Made by a program: the position numbers and the translations under genes. Shown here in pieces: positions 60,101 through 64,000 of a DNA stretch of 64,000 nt; the stretch's first letter is position 1; every line of letters starts with the position of its first letter. Source of the stretch: Stichopus chloronotus (lineage: Eukaryota; Echinodermata; Holothuroidea; Aspidochirotida; Stichopodidae); assembly GCA_021234535.1 (NCBI GenBank), contig CM037838.1, positions 23,351,969 to 23,415,968 on the forward strand. Reading direction: 5' to 3'. Below the pieces are notes generated by a model. The model was not told where the DNA came from. It did no database searches and saw nothing but the letters and a program-made list of their open reading frames with translations.

Positions 60101-63040
60101 CAAGCACCTTTCTTTTTAAAAAAATACTGTGTTTATAAGGTTGTCAACACTGTGTCCTCTATTGACCTCACATGACCTTTGACCTCCATAAAAGTGACTT
60201 ACATCATTTATACTCATTAGGAGCTACCAATGACAAGAGTTTGAACTTTCAACAACTTTCGGTTGCTGGGATATCTCCTTCATAGGTTTTCATATTTTAT
60301 GCTCTGGTGACCTCAGATGAGCTTTGACCTCCATGATAACAGTAGGGATCGTCTACTCACAATGGACTACCAACACACCAACTTTGAAGTTCGAGCTTCT
60401 TTCCCTCGTGATGTATCGTGTTTACAAGCCAGGGCGTCACATACGCATGCACAAACATACATAGACTCGCACGTCATCACCATCTCATAATAGATTCCTC
60501 ATGTGCCTTCGGCAAGAAGTCGAAACAATGGTTGGTGGCATTGAATCATCCTGCGCCACCATGGTATCAATGATCCCCGAGCATTTATTCTTTAACAACA
60601 GCGGCATGGCACAATGGTTCCCTGTGTGAAGATGCCTACAACTTTAACGCCAACAACATCAGACAAAGAGACATGAAAGTGACCCAGCAGTGGTATAAAT
60701 CATAAAGGTCATTGATGTCATGAAGGTCATTAGCAGCCTATAGTATCATATTTCCCCGTATTTTTTGGGGGGGACACAGGTCAATAGATAGAGGTCAACC
60801 AGGTAATAATTTCTAAAGTAAATGGAATTTTCTAACCATTTGGAAGAATTGCGTATTTGAAAATGCGGTAAACACTTGTTGGTACAGAACAGTAGCTTTG
60901 TGTGTGCGTATACCTTCTAAGCATAAGCAATGACGCAACGACATGCAAATGTGTGCGTATACACTACAGAGTCTGTGTTAAGCACAACCTGCGCTGCTGC
61001 AATTACTTTCATGTACAGTATCATATCATTACATCGCACCCTTTAACACATCTAATGAGATCTACAAAATTCTTGCCTGTTTGCAGAATCTCACCTCTCA
61101 TGAGCTTTCACTGTAATGTCAATAACTTGAGTATGGAGCATCATCGAAGGGTAGCATAATTGCCATTTTAATTTGTCATAACAAGACCTATCCAGATATC
61201 AAATTCACAAAGGTCAAATGAGGTCAAGTGAGGTCAAATGAGGTCATCATGTGCACTTCACATAGACGAACACAATCTCCACTACGCCATCCCCTCCAAA
61301 TGTTTCCTTGGAGAGATATCAATAAACCTTTGCACCCTTTTCGTGTTTATGAGATTTATGTTACAGTATTTCCCCGTCCTACCAACCCAATCTTATCCTA
61401 AAAGAACGTCATAATTTGAGCAATGGACACTGAGTTACAGCAACTGAAAGAAGGACATTTTCCCTTCCTATGGTGATCACAATGACCTTTGACCTCCACC
61501 AAAACGATAGTGCACATCTACAAAATGTTATACATATACAAAAAGCACTTGGTTATGTAGTTGTCGTGTAACATACCTAGCGTTCCGACATGTCACATAC
61601 ACATACACACACACACACACATACACACAAGTCAACCTGACTGCATGGGTTCCTTTGTTACTCTAAGGAACCAAATACCACCACCTTTTCGTGCAGAGAA
61701 CCTGTTTGGAATACTTCAGTTTCCATCTTCTCGTAACCGCTCTAGGCTTCTGGTCTATACATCATCTAGGAAACAGGTCATTATACTTTCCTATTTGATC
61801 TCCAAAGAACGTACACTAAACTAAATAGACGCCCATGCATGTGATGTCACAATGATACACGTGCACTTGTGGCGTCACTCCCGTTTGATCTACACGGGGA
61901 TCAGCGTTAACATGTACTGTGCGTTTGTTTGCCTGAAGGAGGGCGCCATTCTTTTGTTGTTACGTGACGTCAATGCAAGGGGGGTCTATAGAAAAGAATT
62001 ATTACCCGAAAATAGATCTCCGGTTTCTCTGCTAAGTTGTTGAGACGATGAAATTTCATACGCTGTGTCCACCGTATTCACCACTTGCCCCCTGCCTCTA
62101 TTCGGGACCCTGGATTTACAAATACCAACAGTTGGTTGAGCTAGAAGGCGAATGTCCAACTTCTCCATCAGATCGACCGAACCTGTAAGATTGGCAGAGA
62201 CAAGAAGAGAAACATGGTTCACTAAAGTTAAACAATCACTACCATGAAAGGGGGGGGGGGACTTCAACACCATATCAAATTGTGGTATAGGGTAAATCAC
62301 GATACACAGTACTCAAACATCGGTATATCATACTTGACGGTCAAACTTTCTGGTAGCAAAACACGACCTCTGTGTGATCAAGACGTCACATGGAACGCAA
62401 AAAGGGAAAATAGGTGTTAACATTGGATTATATTAAGGAGTAACCGCAAGCACGTAAACTCCGTTAGTTTTATAATATATAAACATACTTATATCATGCT
62501 TACACCTTACGAACGGAATAATATGGACGGATAGCGGTCTCTCGCACCTGCTCAACAGTCAACTCACGTTCAGAATAGCGAATTATTTTCCTGCACGTAC
62601 CTACTTCGGGGCTATCACGCTTCACGGCTTCTGCCGAGAAGTCACAAAGTAAATTCAAACTTTTTGAAACATATCATTTTTGCCGTTTAGGTCTATAGAC
62701 AGAAACACGACTCAAGTTATCATCAAACCGAATGGGTAAGTCGATACGAATTACGGTGAACATCGTTATACGTGTATGTGAGTGTGAGAGCATACACCGC
62801 CTCCGGGGGTAAAAAAATCCCAAAGGAGGGGAATAAAAAATGTGATGTCGTTTGGGGGGATTTCGTACACACCAACCGACAGACCACTGGATCCTTTTCT
62901 CCTCCAGACGAAAAGCGATCACTCCGGTAAAATGATGGATGGGTGTCGTAGAGTTAAAGAATGTTTCCTCAATGCTTACGAACACTACAAGAAATAATTG
63001 CGGTACAAAAGGTTAACATCGGAAGTTCAAGAAAAATCAT
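77..63040 (-). CDS. COL11A1-like: Group B fibrillar procollagen alpha chain (TSPN type, COL5A1/COL11A1-like), 5' part, 43 exons
   Basis: This is a secreted fibril-forming procollagen chain that would trimerise and nucleate or regulate extracellular collagen fibrils. The exon-derived order is: candidate signal peptide, TSPN domain with four cysteines, 50-residue acidic linker, interrupted minor helix, Gln-rich hinge, IALRG junction and a major helix of 726 unbroken Gly-X-Y residues. Joined exons total 3393 bp, exactly 1131 codons. Every intron is GT-AG. Phases are 1, 1, 2, then 0 throughout. A TSPN domain with a variable linker and a short minor helix places it with vertebrate COL5A1/COL11A1 rather than the vWC-containing clade (COL1A1, COL2A1) or the COL24/COL27 clade, whose helix is shorter and has imperfections. 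The run of exon sizes 54, 54, 99, 99, 99, 45, 99, 54 matches the vertebrate genes as I remember them. The 3' end, including the C-propeptide, lies outside the window. Orthology to one vertebrate paralog is not claimed. Confidence 0.93.
850..903 (-). CDS. Exon 42: major helix, 6 triplets
   Basis: 54 bp, phase 0, encoding [18 protein letters not shown]. The acceptor is ccatgcag and the donor gtaagt. Confidence 0.92.
1482..1535 (-). CDS. Exon 41: major helix, 6 triplets
   Basis: 54 bp, phase 0, encoding [18 protein letters not shown]. It compares with vertebrate GLPGPPGEKGENGD. The donor is gtatgt. Confidence 0.93.
2588..2641 (-). CDS. Exon 40: major helix, 6 triplets
   Basis: 54 bp, phase 0, encoding [18 protein letters not shown]. 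Vertebrate chains also begin this segment GDEG. The acceptor is cctcgtag. Confidence 0.92.
2690..3005. repeat. Degenerate tandem repeat, unit about 50 bp
   Basis: About six diverged copies of a unit resembling 'aatagcagccagatgg' followed by a 'ctggcatcacat' and 'ttgtagcttgaatgc' part. Copies start near 2692, 2741, 2790, 2841 and 2890, with a partial copy near 2975. It lies in intron 39. Confidence 0.75.
3385..3957. repeat. Imperfect CAT/ATC trinucleotide array
   Basis: About 570 bp almost wholly built of cat/cac/atc triplets with interruptions. It creates long low-complexity open frames (poly-Ile on plus, poly-Met on minus) that are not genes. It lies in intron 39, ending about 85 bp before exon 39. 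Confidence 0.93.
4041..4094 (-). CDS. Exon 39: major helix, 6 triplets
   Basis: 54 bp, phase 0, encoding [18 protein letters not shown]. The donor is gttagt. The exon sits directly left of the CAT/ATC array. Confidence 0.92.
4686..4739 (-). CDS. Exon 38: major helix, 6 triplets
   Basis: 54 bp, phase 0, encoding [18 protein letters not shown]. The donor is gtaaga. Confidence 0.92.
4740..5605. other. Intron 37
   Basis: Holds copy A of an interspersed repeat (4903-5252). The rest is AT-rich without recognisable features. Confidence 0.75.
4903..5252 (+). repeat. Interspersed repeat, copy A
   Basis: About 350 bp matching the reverse complement of 14669-15018 end to end, roughly 75-80% by eye. 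Shared blocks include 'aagtaatggtgattgactg', 'catattcaaatat' and 'ccctgaaacactgacaaag'. It has no coding capacity or terminal inverted repeats that I can see. Family unknown. Confidence 0.85.
5606..5713 (-). CDS. Exon 37: major helix, 12 triplets
   Basis: 108 bp, phase 0, from [19 protein letters not shown] to [12 protein letters not shown]. It compares with vertebrate GSPGEDGDKGEIG and GQKGSKGDKG, one of the clearest anchors. KGER and KGSK pairs suit inter-chain salt bridges. Confidence 0.94.
5875..7168. repeat. Degenerate short-unit tandem repeat ('gttcatcagtgtta' family)
   Basis: Many diverged copies of a motif like 'ttcatcagtgttacgttatg' plus 'accatt', with irregular spacing of about 25-35 bp. 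It grades into the cleaner 50 bp array on its right. Confidence 0.85.
7169..7845. repeat. 50 bp minisatellite, about 13 copies
   Basis: The unit starts 'gtaacatttatctgtgttg', continues 'tattttgtacccatcattca' and closes 'tgttatcttat'. Several adjacent copies are exactly 50 bp. It shares the 'atctgtgtt' core with the degenerate region to its left. Confidence 0.92.
8465..8518 (-). CDS. Exon 36: major helix, 6 triplets
   Basis: 54 bp, phase 0, encoding [18 protein letters not shown]. It lies just right of the large repeat-filled intron 36. Confidence 0.92.
8987..9040 (-). CDS. Exon 35: major helix, 6 triplets
   Basis: 54 bp, phase 0, encoding [18 protein letters not shown]. The acceptor is aaattttag and the donor gtaagt. 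Confidence 0.92.
9980..10033 (-). CDS. Exon 34: major helix, 6 triplets
   Basis: 54 bp, phase 0, encoding [18 protein letters not shown]. The donor is gtaagt. Confidence 0.92.
10950..11003 (-). CDS. Exon 33: major helix, 6 triplets
   Basis: 54 bp, phase 0, encoding [18 protein letters not shown]. It is strongly acidic at its N-terminal half. Confidence 0.92.
11354..11443 (-). CDS. Exon 32: major helix, 10 triplets
   Basis: 90 bp, phase 0, beginning [16 protein letters not shown] and ending [14 protein letters not shown]. It compares with vertebrate GPAGLRGFPGERGLPGAQ. The donor is gtactg, the weakest match to consensus among the confident exons. Confidence 0.91.
12097..12204 (-). CDS. Exon 31: major helix, 12 triplets
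   Basis: 108 bp, phase 0, beginning [19 protein letters not shown] and ending GSDGEMGPP. Confidence 0.93.
13197..13250 (-). CDS. Exon 30: major helix, 6 triplets
   Basis: 54 bp, phase 0, encoding [18 protein letters not shown]. The donor is gtaaaa. Confidence 0.92.
13572..13625 (-). CDS. Exon 29: major helix, 6 triplets
   Basis: 54 bp, phase 0, encoding [18 protein letters not shown]. It compares with vertebrate KDGLPGHPGQRGET. Confidence 0.93.
14125..14178 (-). CDS. Exon 28: major helix, 6 triplets
   Basis: 54 bp, phase 0, encoding [18 protein letters not shown]. It aligns with vertebrate GPQGPVGFPGPKG only after a one-triplet shift of the exon boundary. Confidence 0.92.
14179..15742. other. 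Intron 27
   Basis: Contains repeat copy B (14669-15018). The 15100-15460 stretch has two overlapping minus-strand open frames of about 60 codons. I could not assign them to any family and treat them as chance. Confidence 0.7.
14669..15018 (-). repeat. Interspersed repeat, copy B (inverted relative to copy A)
   Basis: Reverse-complement partner of 4903-5252 at about 10 kb distance, with matching end points and length. See copy A for shared blocks. Confidence 0.85.
15743..15886 (-). CDS. Exon 27: major helix, 16 triplets (unusual 144 bp)
   Basis: 144 bp, phase 0, from [16 protein letters not shown] to GTPGGPGDP. It contains GLPGERG, like the integrin-binding motif GLOGER once proline is hydroxylated. 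The length is outside the usual 45/54/99/108/162 series and would fit a 45+99 or 54+90 fusion. Its donor (gtaggt) is followed by a long T run. Confidence 0.93.
16723..16776 (-). CDS. Exon 26: major helix, 6 triplets, very basic
   Basis: 54 bp, phase 0, encoding [18 protein letters not shown]. It carries six basic residues in 18, including GRRGR, with only one acidic residue and no proline. Such a basic cluster may bind glycosaminoglycan (inference). The acceptor is cattgttag. Confidence 0.92.
17712..17765 (-). CDS. Exon 25: major helix, 6 triplets
   Basis: 54 bp, phase 0, encoding [28 protein letters not shown] is the vertebrate landmark. The donor is gtagat. Confidence 0.94.
18016..18069 (-). 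CDS. Exon 24: major helix, 6 triplets
   Basis: 54 bp, phase 0, encoding [18 protein letters not shown]. The donor is gtgagg. Confidence 0.93.
18595..18648 (-). CDS. Exon 23: major helix, 6 triplets
   Basis: 54 bp, phase 0, encoding [18 protein letters not shown]. It compares with vertebrate GEVGQIGPRGEDGPEGPK. Confidence 0.93.
19477..19592. repeat. Short tandem repeat, unit about 50 bp, 2.3 copies
   Basis: The pattern 'ccaatcaaatttct', then 'tatatgc', then 'gcaagtcccgcccac' appears twice, with a third partial 'ccaatcaaatttct' at its end. Confidence 0.6.
20271..20324 (-). CDS. Exon 22: major helix, 6 triplets
   Basis: 54 bp, phase 0, encoding [18 protein letters not shown]. The GFPGFKGDMG-like core is conserved with vertebrates. 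Confidence 0.94.
21855..21953 (-). CDS. Exon 21: major helix, 11 triplets
   Basis: 99 bp, phase 0, beginning [19 protein letters not shown] and ending GNKGTA. It compares with vertebrate GPIGYPGPRGVKGADG. Confidence 0.94.
22235..22279 (-). CDS. Exon 20: major helix, 5 triplets
   Basis: 45 bp, phase 0, encoding [15 protein letters not shown]. It is the only 45 bp exon in the window and matches vertebrate GHPGKEG... at the same position. Confidence 0.94.
22698..22796 (-). CDS. Exon 19: major helix, 11 triplets
   Basis: 99 bp, phase 0, beginning [13 protein letters not shown] and ending [19 protein letters not shown] and DGPP match vertebrate GKPGLAGLPGADGPP at the exon end. Confidence 0.94.
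23264..23362 (-). CDS. Exon 18: major helix, 11 triplets
   Basis: 99 bp, phase 0, beginning [13 protein letters not shown] and ending GEAGKVGPS. It is the second of three 99 bp exons. The acceptor is cctcccacag. Confidence 0.94.
23614..23712 (-). CDS. Exon 17: major helix, 11 triplets
   Basis: 99 bp, phase 0, beginning [13 protein letters not shown] and ending GAPGFMGPP. It is the first of three consecutive 99 bp exons. Confidence 0.94.
24338..24391 (-). CDS. Exon 16: major helix, 6 triplets
   Basis: 54 bp, phase 0, encoding [18 protein letters not shown]. It follows exon 15 directly in the conserved size order 54-54-99, so no exon is missing from the 2.2 kb intron between them. Confidence 0.93.
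24392..26636. other. Intron 15
   Basis: 2245 bp, holding the G-run tract near its right end. A three-triplet collagen-like string near 25645-25670 is not a usable exon. Nothing else recognised. Confidence 0.75.
26541..26591. repeat. G-run tract (GGGA/GGGAGGG), possible G-quadruplex
   Basis: 51 bp with more than ten runs of three or more G on the plus strand. It lies in intron 15, 45 bp downstream of the exon 15 donor in the transcribed direction. The nascent RNA would be C-rich and the template strand G-rich. Confidence 0.85.
26637..26690 (-). CDS. Exon 15: major helix, 6 triplets
   Basis: 54 bp, phase 0, encoding [28 protein letters not shown] is a landmark at the same place in vertebrate chains. 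The donor (gtaagt) lies about 45 bp from the G-run tract at 26541-26591. Confidence 0.94.
27598..27651 (-). CDS. Exon 14: major helix, 6 triplets
   Basis: 54 bp, phase 0, encoding [18 protein letters not shown]. It is comparable to vertebrate GRPGADGGRGMPGEPGAK. The donor is gtatta. Confidence 0.93.
29327..29434 (-). CDS. Exon 13: major helix, 12 triplets
   Basis: 108 bp, phase 0. It begins [13 protein letters not shown] and ends GSHGRSGNR. The size and position equal the vertebrate 36-residue segment following GLTGRPGP. The donor is gtaaaa, one of the weaker ones. Confidence 0.93.
29642..29698 (-). CDS. Exon 12: IALRG junction and start of major triple helix
   Basis: 57 bp, phase 0, encoding [24 protein letters not shown] and GLTGRPGP are strongly conserved landmarks of group B fibrillar chains. 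The major helix starts at the Gly of GDR. The acceptor is tgtttcag. Arg-Gly-Asp (RGD) occurs at the very start of the helix. Confidence 0.95.
30587..30685 (-). CDS. Exon 11: non-collagenous Gln-rich hinge
   Basis: 99 bp, phase 0, 33 residues from [15 protein letters not shown] to [12 protein letters not shown]. It is rich in Gln and Ala and probably helical. It corresponds to the vertebrate segment that ends AILQQAR just before IALRG. The hinge separates minor and major helices and lets the N-propeptide project from the fibril surface. The acceptor is cttcgccag and the donor gtatgt. Confidence 0.92.
30686..33696. other. Intron 10
   Basis: 3011 bp with A/T runs near 30780, 31050 and 32410. 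No feature recognised. Confidence 0.7.
33697..33771 (-). CDS. Exon 10: end of minor helix
   Basis: 75 bp, phase 0, 25 residues. It begins [19 protein letters not shown] and ends VSSVMP, where the minor helix stops. It parallels vertebrate GRPGLPGADGLPGPPG followed by TMLMLP, including the hydrophobic Met-containing tail. The donor is gtaagt. Confidence 0.93.
33870..34262. repeat. Degenerate tandem repeat, unit about 65-70 bp
   Basis: About six diverged copies of 'tattaaacaaacacattata', then 'tatgaattttaaaatgtgct', then 'gctcacagg'. It starts about 100 bp from exon 10, on the acceptor side. Confidence 0.8.
34468..34530 (-). CDS. Exon 9: minor helix, seven triplets
   Basis: 63 bp, phase 0, seven Gly-X-Y triplets from [13 protein letters not shown] to GPKGEP. 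The 21-residue length equals the vertebrate exon at this place as I recall it. The donor is gtaagt. Confidence 0.92.
36786..36824 (-). CDS. Exon 8: minor helix interruption and restart
   Basis: 39 bp, phase 0, encoding [13 protein letters not shown]. Its first four residues complete the interruption begun in exon 7. Three triplets then restart the minor helix, like vertebrate EGPPGPA. The acceptor is cttctgcag and the donor gtaagt. Confidence 0.88.
36825..38528. other. Intron 7
   Basis: 1704 bp. I see no repeat, gene or site to report. Confidence 0.7.
38529..38579 (-). CDS. Exon 7: minor helix, first part
   Basis: 51 bp, phase 0, encoding [17 protein letters not shown]. The EKGQKGEP-like core is a recognisable signature of the COL5A1/COL11A1 minor helix. 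NYRV then breaks the Gly-X-Y pattern. The acceptor has a very long T/C tract ending cccccag. The donor is gtatga. Confidence 0.92.
40306..40354. repeat. Alternating purine-pyrimidine tract (CA/GCATGC)
   Basis: About 49 bp of 'acac', 'gcatgc' and 'gcaca' steps, mostly alternating purine and pyrimidine, so prone to Z-form DNA. Confidence 0.8.
41775..41948 (-). other. Possible alternative (cassette) exon in intron 6
   Basis: 174 bp, fully open in phase 0 (58 codons), bounded by an acceptor with a long C/T tract (tatgacag) and a good donor (gtatgt). The peptide contains [17 protein letters not shown] and [11 protein letters not shown] and has four cysteines. It would insert in frame between exons 6 and 7, where vertebrate chains have alternatively spliced variable-region exons. 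Composition does not resemble that region, and nothing but frame and splice sites supports it. Confidence 0.2.
44408..44466. repeat. Inverted repeat built of GTGGTCGGC
   Basis: 'gtggtcggca' at 44417-44426 is mirrored by 'tgccgaccac' at 44454-44463, with a further 'gccgaccact' at 44446-44455. Another 'gtggtcgg' lies near 44385. It may be a fragment of a foldback element. Confidence 0.65.
45911..45937. repeat. A9 followed by (TA)n run
   Basis: Nine A then about nine TA dinucleotides. Simple repeat in intron 6. Confidence 0.9.
46042..46191 (-). CDS. Exon 6: acidic/tyrosine linker (variable region) leading into minor helix
   Basis: 150 bp, phase 0 at both ends, 50 residues. It contains an acidic, Tyr-containing stretch ([18 protein letters not shown]) and ends [11 protein letters not shown], whose last two triplets begin the minor helix. 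Vertebrate counterparts have a several-hundred-residue acidic, partly Tyr-sulfated region here, alternatively spliced in type XI. This chain has only this one convincing exon. The acceptor (gactag) follows a long T/C-rich tract. The donor is gtaaag. Confidence 0.87.
46192..50241. other. Introns 4 and 5 (with exon 5 between)
   Basis: Intron 5 is 3153 bp, intron 4 789 bp. I looked for further acidic linker exons on the minus strand and found none with open frame plus splice sites. No repeats stand out. Confidence 0.65.
49345..49452 (-). CDS. Exon 5: C-terminal TSPN strand and last two cysteines
   Basis: 108 bp, phase 0 at both ends, 36 residues. It begins [20 protein letters not shown] and then has VYTPDCDSP. 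This reproduces the vertebrate DIQQ-F-L-x-x-DP-x-AAY-x-x-C ... SPDCDS block, including both cysteines and their spacing. The remaining residues (PEIIAE) begin the linker. The donor is gtaaga. Confidence 0.94.
50242..50413 (-). CDS. Exon 4: TSPN domain, WHR motif and second cysteine
   Basis: 172 bp, phase 2 in, phase 0 out. The split Glu codon is followed by [20 protein letters not shown], the equivalent of vertebrate WHR-x-A-x-SV ... V-x-DC. Further on come [12 protein letters not shown] (vertebrate GITVFGTRIL) and SFQ at the splice. It contains the second conserved cysteine. The donor is gtgagg. Confidence 0.93.
51114..51415 (-). mobile_element. Decayed 3' end of a non-LTR retrotransposon (CR1/Jockey-like) reverse transcriptase ORF
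   Basis: The minus-strand reading frame contains [43 protein letters not shown] and a stop soon after. This resembles the C-terminal tail seen in many CR1/Jockey-clade LINE proteins (DLIQVFKI, GHRFKL, RCR, SVN-FKNRLDKYW). It lacks the usual FFSQR-VV-WN-LP core in recognisable form. No reverse transcriptase core or endonuclease is present, so it is a dead 5'-truncated fragment. Confidence 0.65.
51538..51572. repeat. 12 bp perfect inverted repeat (taggcctaacgt)
   Basis: 'taggcctaacgt' at 51538-51549 and its reverse complement at 51561-51572, 11 bp apart, within a region rich in 'taggcct'-type words. Confidence 0.8.
56195..56358. repeat. 56-57 bp direct repeats flanking a G-rich spacer
   Basis: 56195-56251 and 56303-56358 are near-identical ('aactgtagacttaaa' ... 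'tatacaagcagacatcc'). Between them lie 51 bp starting 'ggtggcgtcgccagg' and running into a long G run. That spacer resembles element ends I have seen in marine invertebrate genomes (impression only). Confidence 0.75.
57169..57985 (+). repeat. Tandem array, unit about 140 bp, with TGACCT half-site clusters
   Basis: Six diverged units with cores near 57198, 57330, 57470, 57613, 57752 and 57895. Each core is a run of TGACCT-like hexamers spaced by 4, 4 and 1 bases. Flanks repeat 'ggatcatctactcagtatgg', 'cacacactaagtatgagat' and 'gtgtttacaaggttttcaca'. Confidence 0.9.
58342..58549 (-). CDS. Exon 3: central TSPN domain
   Basis: 208 bp, phase 1 in and phase 2 out. It encodes 68 complete residues with the family motif [12 protein letters not shown], the beta strands [10 protein letters not shown] and [14 protein letters not shown], and [11 protein letters not shown]. 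It ends NDG with the Glu codon split across the intron to exon 4. The donor is gtaagt. It aligns without gaps at both splice junctions to the vertebrate FPEDFSIL exon. Confidence 0.93.
59600..60425 (+). repeat. Dimeric tandem array, two alternating unit types, with TGACCT clusters
   Basis: Five cores near 59720, 59866, 60008, 60155 and 60302 alternate between type A ('ttaagctctggagacctcaa') and type B ('gtcctctattgacctca'). The monomer step is about 145 bp and the higher-order step about 290 bp. Related to the intron 3 array. Confidence 0.88.
61211..61246 (+). promoter_or_regulatory. Four AGGTCA half-sites at exact 10 bp steps (DR4 series)
   Basis: AGGTCA occurs at 61211, 61221, 61231 and 61241, each separated by four bases. 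This is the spacing of DR4 nuclear-receptor elements. Function is inferred from the sequence only. Confidence 0.4.
61594..61629. repeat. CA microsatellite
   Basis: 'acatacac' followed by uninterrupted (ac)n and an imperfect end. Simple repeat in intron 2. Confidence 0.92.
62006..62182 (-). CDS. Exon 2: N-terminal part of TSPN domain
   Basis: 177 bp, phase 1 at both ends. It encodes 58 complete residues beginning [13 protein letters not shown] and ending RETGDLFS. Matches to vertebrate COL11A1 exon 2 as remembered: D-[VL]-x-[EK]-x-L-D near the start, the first TSPN cysteine in VGICKSR, the DTAYEIS strand, and QLS-x-x-T-x-x-LF before the splice. The acceptor (cttacag) has a pyrimidine-rich tract. 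The donor is gtaata. Confidence 0.9.
62183..62979. other. Intron 1 (if exon 1 is correct)
   Basis: 797 bp. It contains a G10 run near 62250 and another good donor-like site at 62614-62615, but no leader-like open frame attached to it. Confidence 0.45.
62980..63040 (-). CDS. Exon 1 (candidate): start codon and signal peptide
   Basis: An ATG at 63040 opens 20 codons, [20 protein letters not shown], then one base before a good donor (gtaagc). The phase-1 end fits exon 2, which opens in phase 1, giving Arg-Ser-Val-Asp at the junction. The segment is hydrophobic from residue 6 and could be a signal peptide, though Glu5 is unusual there. The -3 base is G. No homology supports it; the choice rests on phase, donor and hydrophobicity. 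The true first exon could instead lie beyond 64000. Confidence 0.45.
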
Positions 63041-63057
63041 TGCATATTGTTAACCAT
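63037..63057 (-). other. Small upstream ORF overlapping the candidate start codon
   Basis: ATG at 63057 opens six codons and stops at TGA, which overlaps the candidate main ATG as ATGA. It matters only if transcription begins further right and exon 1 is real. Confidence 0.35.
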
Positions 63058-64000
63058 CAGCCACACACTCTAAATATCTCTCCGTATGTCACTGTAAAGC
63101 CTATCTTTTGCAGGCTGCAAGGTCGAGGTCTATAGGCTATGTACTTGCACAGTCACTACATGCATCTTGCAAAGAGCTTCTGTTTTACATCGCGGTTTTT
63201 CTCTTTGACGGTGCAGTTCTTCCTCTTCGTTCATCAACTATTTTTGGTGGCAAAATTCTATTTTTAGAGCAACTGTATAGAGAATGCAACTGTGATGATT
63301 TTGTCTTATGACGGAAATGTCCTATTGTCGTACACTGTGAATTGTGGAATGCAGTGAATGCTACCCTCACAGTGCAGCTGTGAACTGTGAACGTGTGGTA
63401 CATCCACCTTTTTGACTATACCCGTTATTCCTTGGGACATGTCCTAGTAGGCCCATGGTAGGCCCTTAGTATCTTTTTCAGGATGGTATACAATCTTGAG
63501 TGCCCCTCACATTTTCCGCAGAAAACACGCACGCATCTCTTCATGATAAATACGTTTTGTACTCGCGTGCAGGTGCGTCATAATAACACCTTCAGTTCTC
63601 TGTGAAAATCAACAAGCAGAAGTTGTTCAAATTCCTTGCTAGATTTCAAACTAAACTGCAGTTTCATACTAGTCAATTTATGACGGTTGACTTTTAAAAC
63701 CAGCTTTCGGGCTGTACAGTTTAACCTTTGAGGACTTGCAATCGACCATCACGGAGGACAATTCTGCATTGAAATGGCAAGAGGCGCATACGTTCCATAT
63801 GACATGTCCTCGTTTTGTCACGATTTCGTGAACTTGAGAAAATGCAAAATGGCTCTACTCTCTACATGCGAGTGCAAGAAGTGACTGTTCTCTACACTTT
63901 CATCCATTTTCAGCTCTTCTTATAAATATCACTCGTTAATCCTATTACGAAGAAGTAGCACGACAGTGATTCTGTTACTTCTGTTACGTCAAGTACAGGA
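63041..64000. other. 5' flank or further upstream intron
   Basis: 960 bp to the right of the candidate start codon. It should hold the promoter if exon 1 is correct. I see no CpG-rich stretch or well-placed TATA box: a TATTTA at 63071-63076 (minus sense) is too close to the start codon to serve. No coding feature recognised. Confidence 0.4.

Larger units (their letters stand above)
58550..62005. other. Intron 2
   Basis: 3456 bp. It carries a second TGACCT array (59600-60425), scattered AGGTCA words at 60700-60810, a four-fold AGGTCA row at 61211-61246, one more TGACCTTTGACCT near 61482 and a CA repeat at 61594-61629. No coding feature seen. Confidence 0.8.

Noticed and set aside
62597..62640. 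Strong donor-like site (GTAG followed by gtacgt) upstream of exon 2 as an alternative first exon
   Set aside because: No open frame with an ATG leads to it in the phase needed by exon 2. At most it could end an untranslated exon.
63071..63076. TATTTA on the minus strand as a TATA box
   Set aside because: Only about 30 bp from the candidate start codon, leaving almost no 5' untranslated region.
1..64000. tRNA genes, CRISPR-like arrays, bacterial operon signals
   Set aside because: No tRNA B-box-like sequence with a matching fold was seen. The regularly spaced repeats here are eukaryotic minisatellites without constant spacers.

Overview
The window is intron-rich eukaryotic DNA dominated by a single protein-coding gene on the minus strand. 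The gene encodes a fibrillar procollagen of the TSPN-containing group B type (vertebrate relatives COL5A1, COL5A3, COL11A1, COL11A2). The organism is not named. Small phase-0 collagen exons, introns of roughly 0.2-8 kb, tandem and AGGTCA-rich repeats and a decayed CR1/Jockey-type LINE tail suggest a marine invertebrate deuterostome. An echinoderm is my best guess, by inference only.

The gene reads from right to left. A candidate signal-peptide exon lies at 62980-63040. Four exons between 49345 and 62182 code for a complete thrombospondin N-terminal-like (TSPN/PARP) domain with its four cysteines. One acidic, tyrosine-containing linker exon (46042-46191) follows. Four exons between 33697 and 38579 code for an interrupted minor triple helix. 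A Gln-rich non-collagenous hinge exon (30587-30685) is spliced to an exon carrying IALRG and the start of the major triple helix (29642-29698). From there 31 further exons, all phase 0 and all beginning with a Gly codon, continue to position 77. I place 43 exons giving 1131 codons, 726 residues of them uninterrupted Gly-X-Y, about 72% of a canonical 1014-residue helix. The rest of the helix, the C-telopeptide and the C-propeptide must lie beyond position 1.

Everything else is intron or 5' flank. The notable non-coding content is: a trinucleotide CAT/ATC array (about 3385-3957); a 2 kb minisatellite block (5875-7845); a 350 bp interspersed repeat present twice in opposite orientation (4903-5252 and 14669-15018); a G-run tract beside exon 15; tandem repeats at 2690, 19475 and 33870; a LINE tail in intron 3; and two arrays in introns 3 and 2 whose roughly 140-147 bp units each carry clustered TGACCT half-sites in DR4/DR1 spacing, a layout like nuclear-receptor response elements.

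I found no second gene, tRNA, rRNA or complete mobile element. Comparisons with vertebrate collagens were made from memory, not by search.
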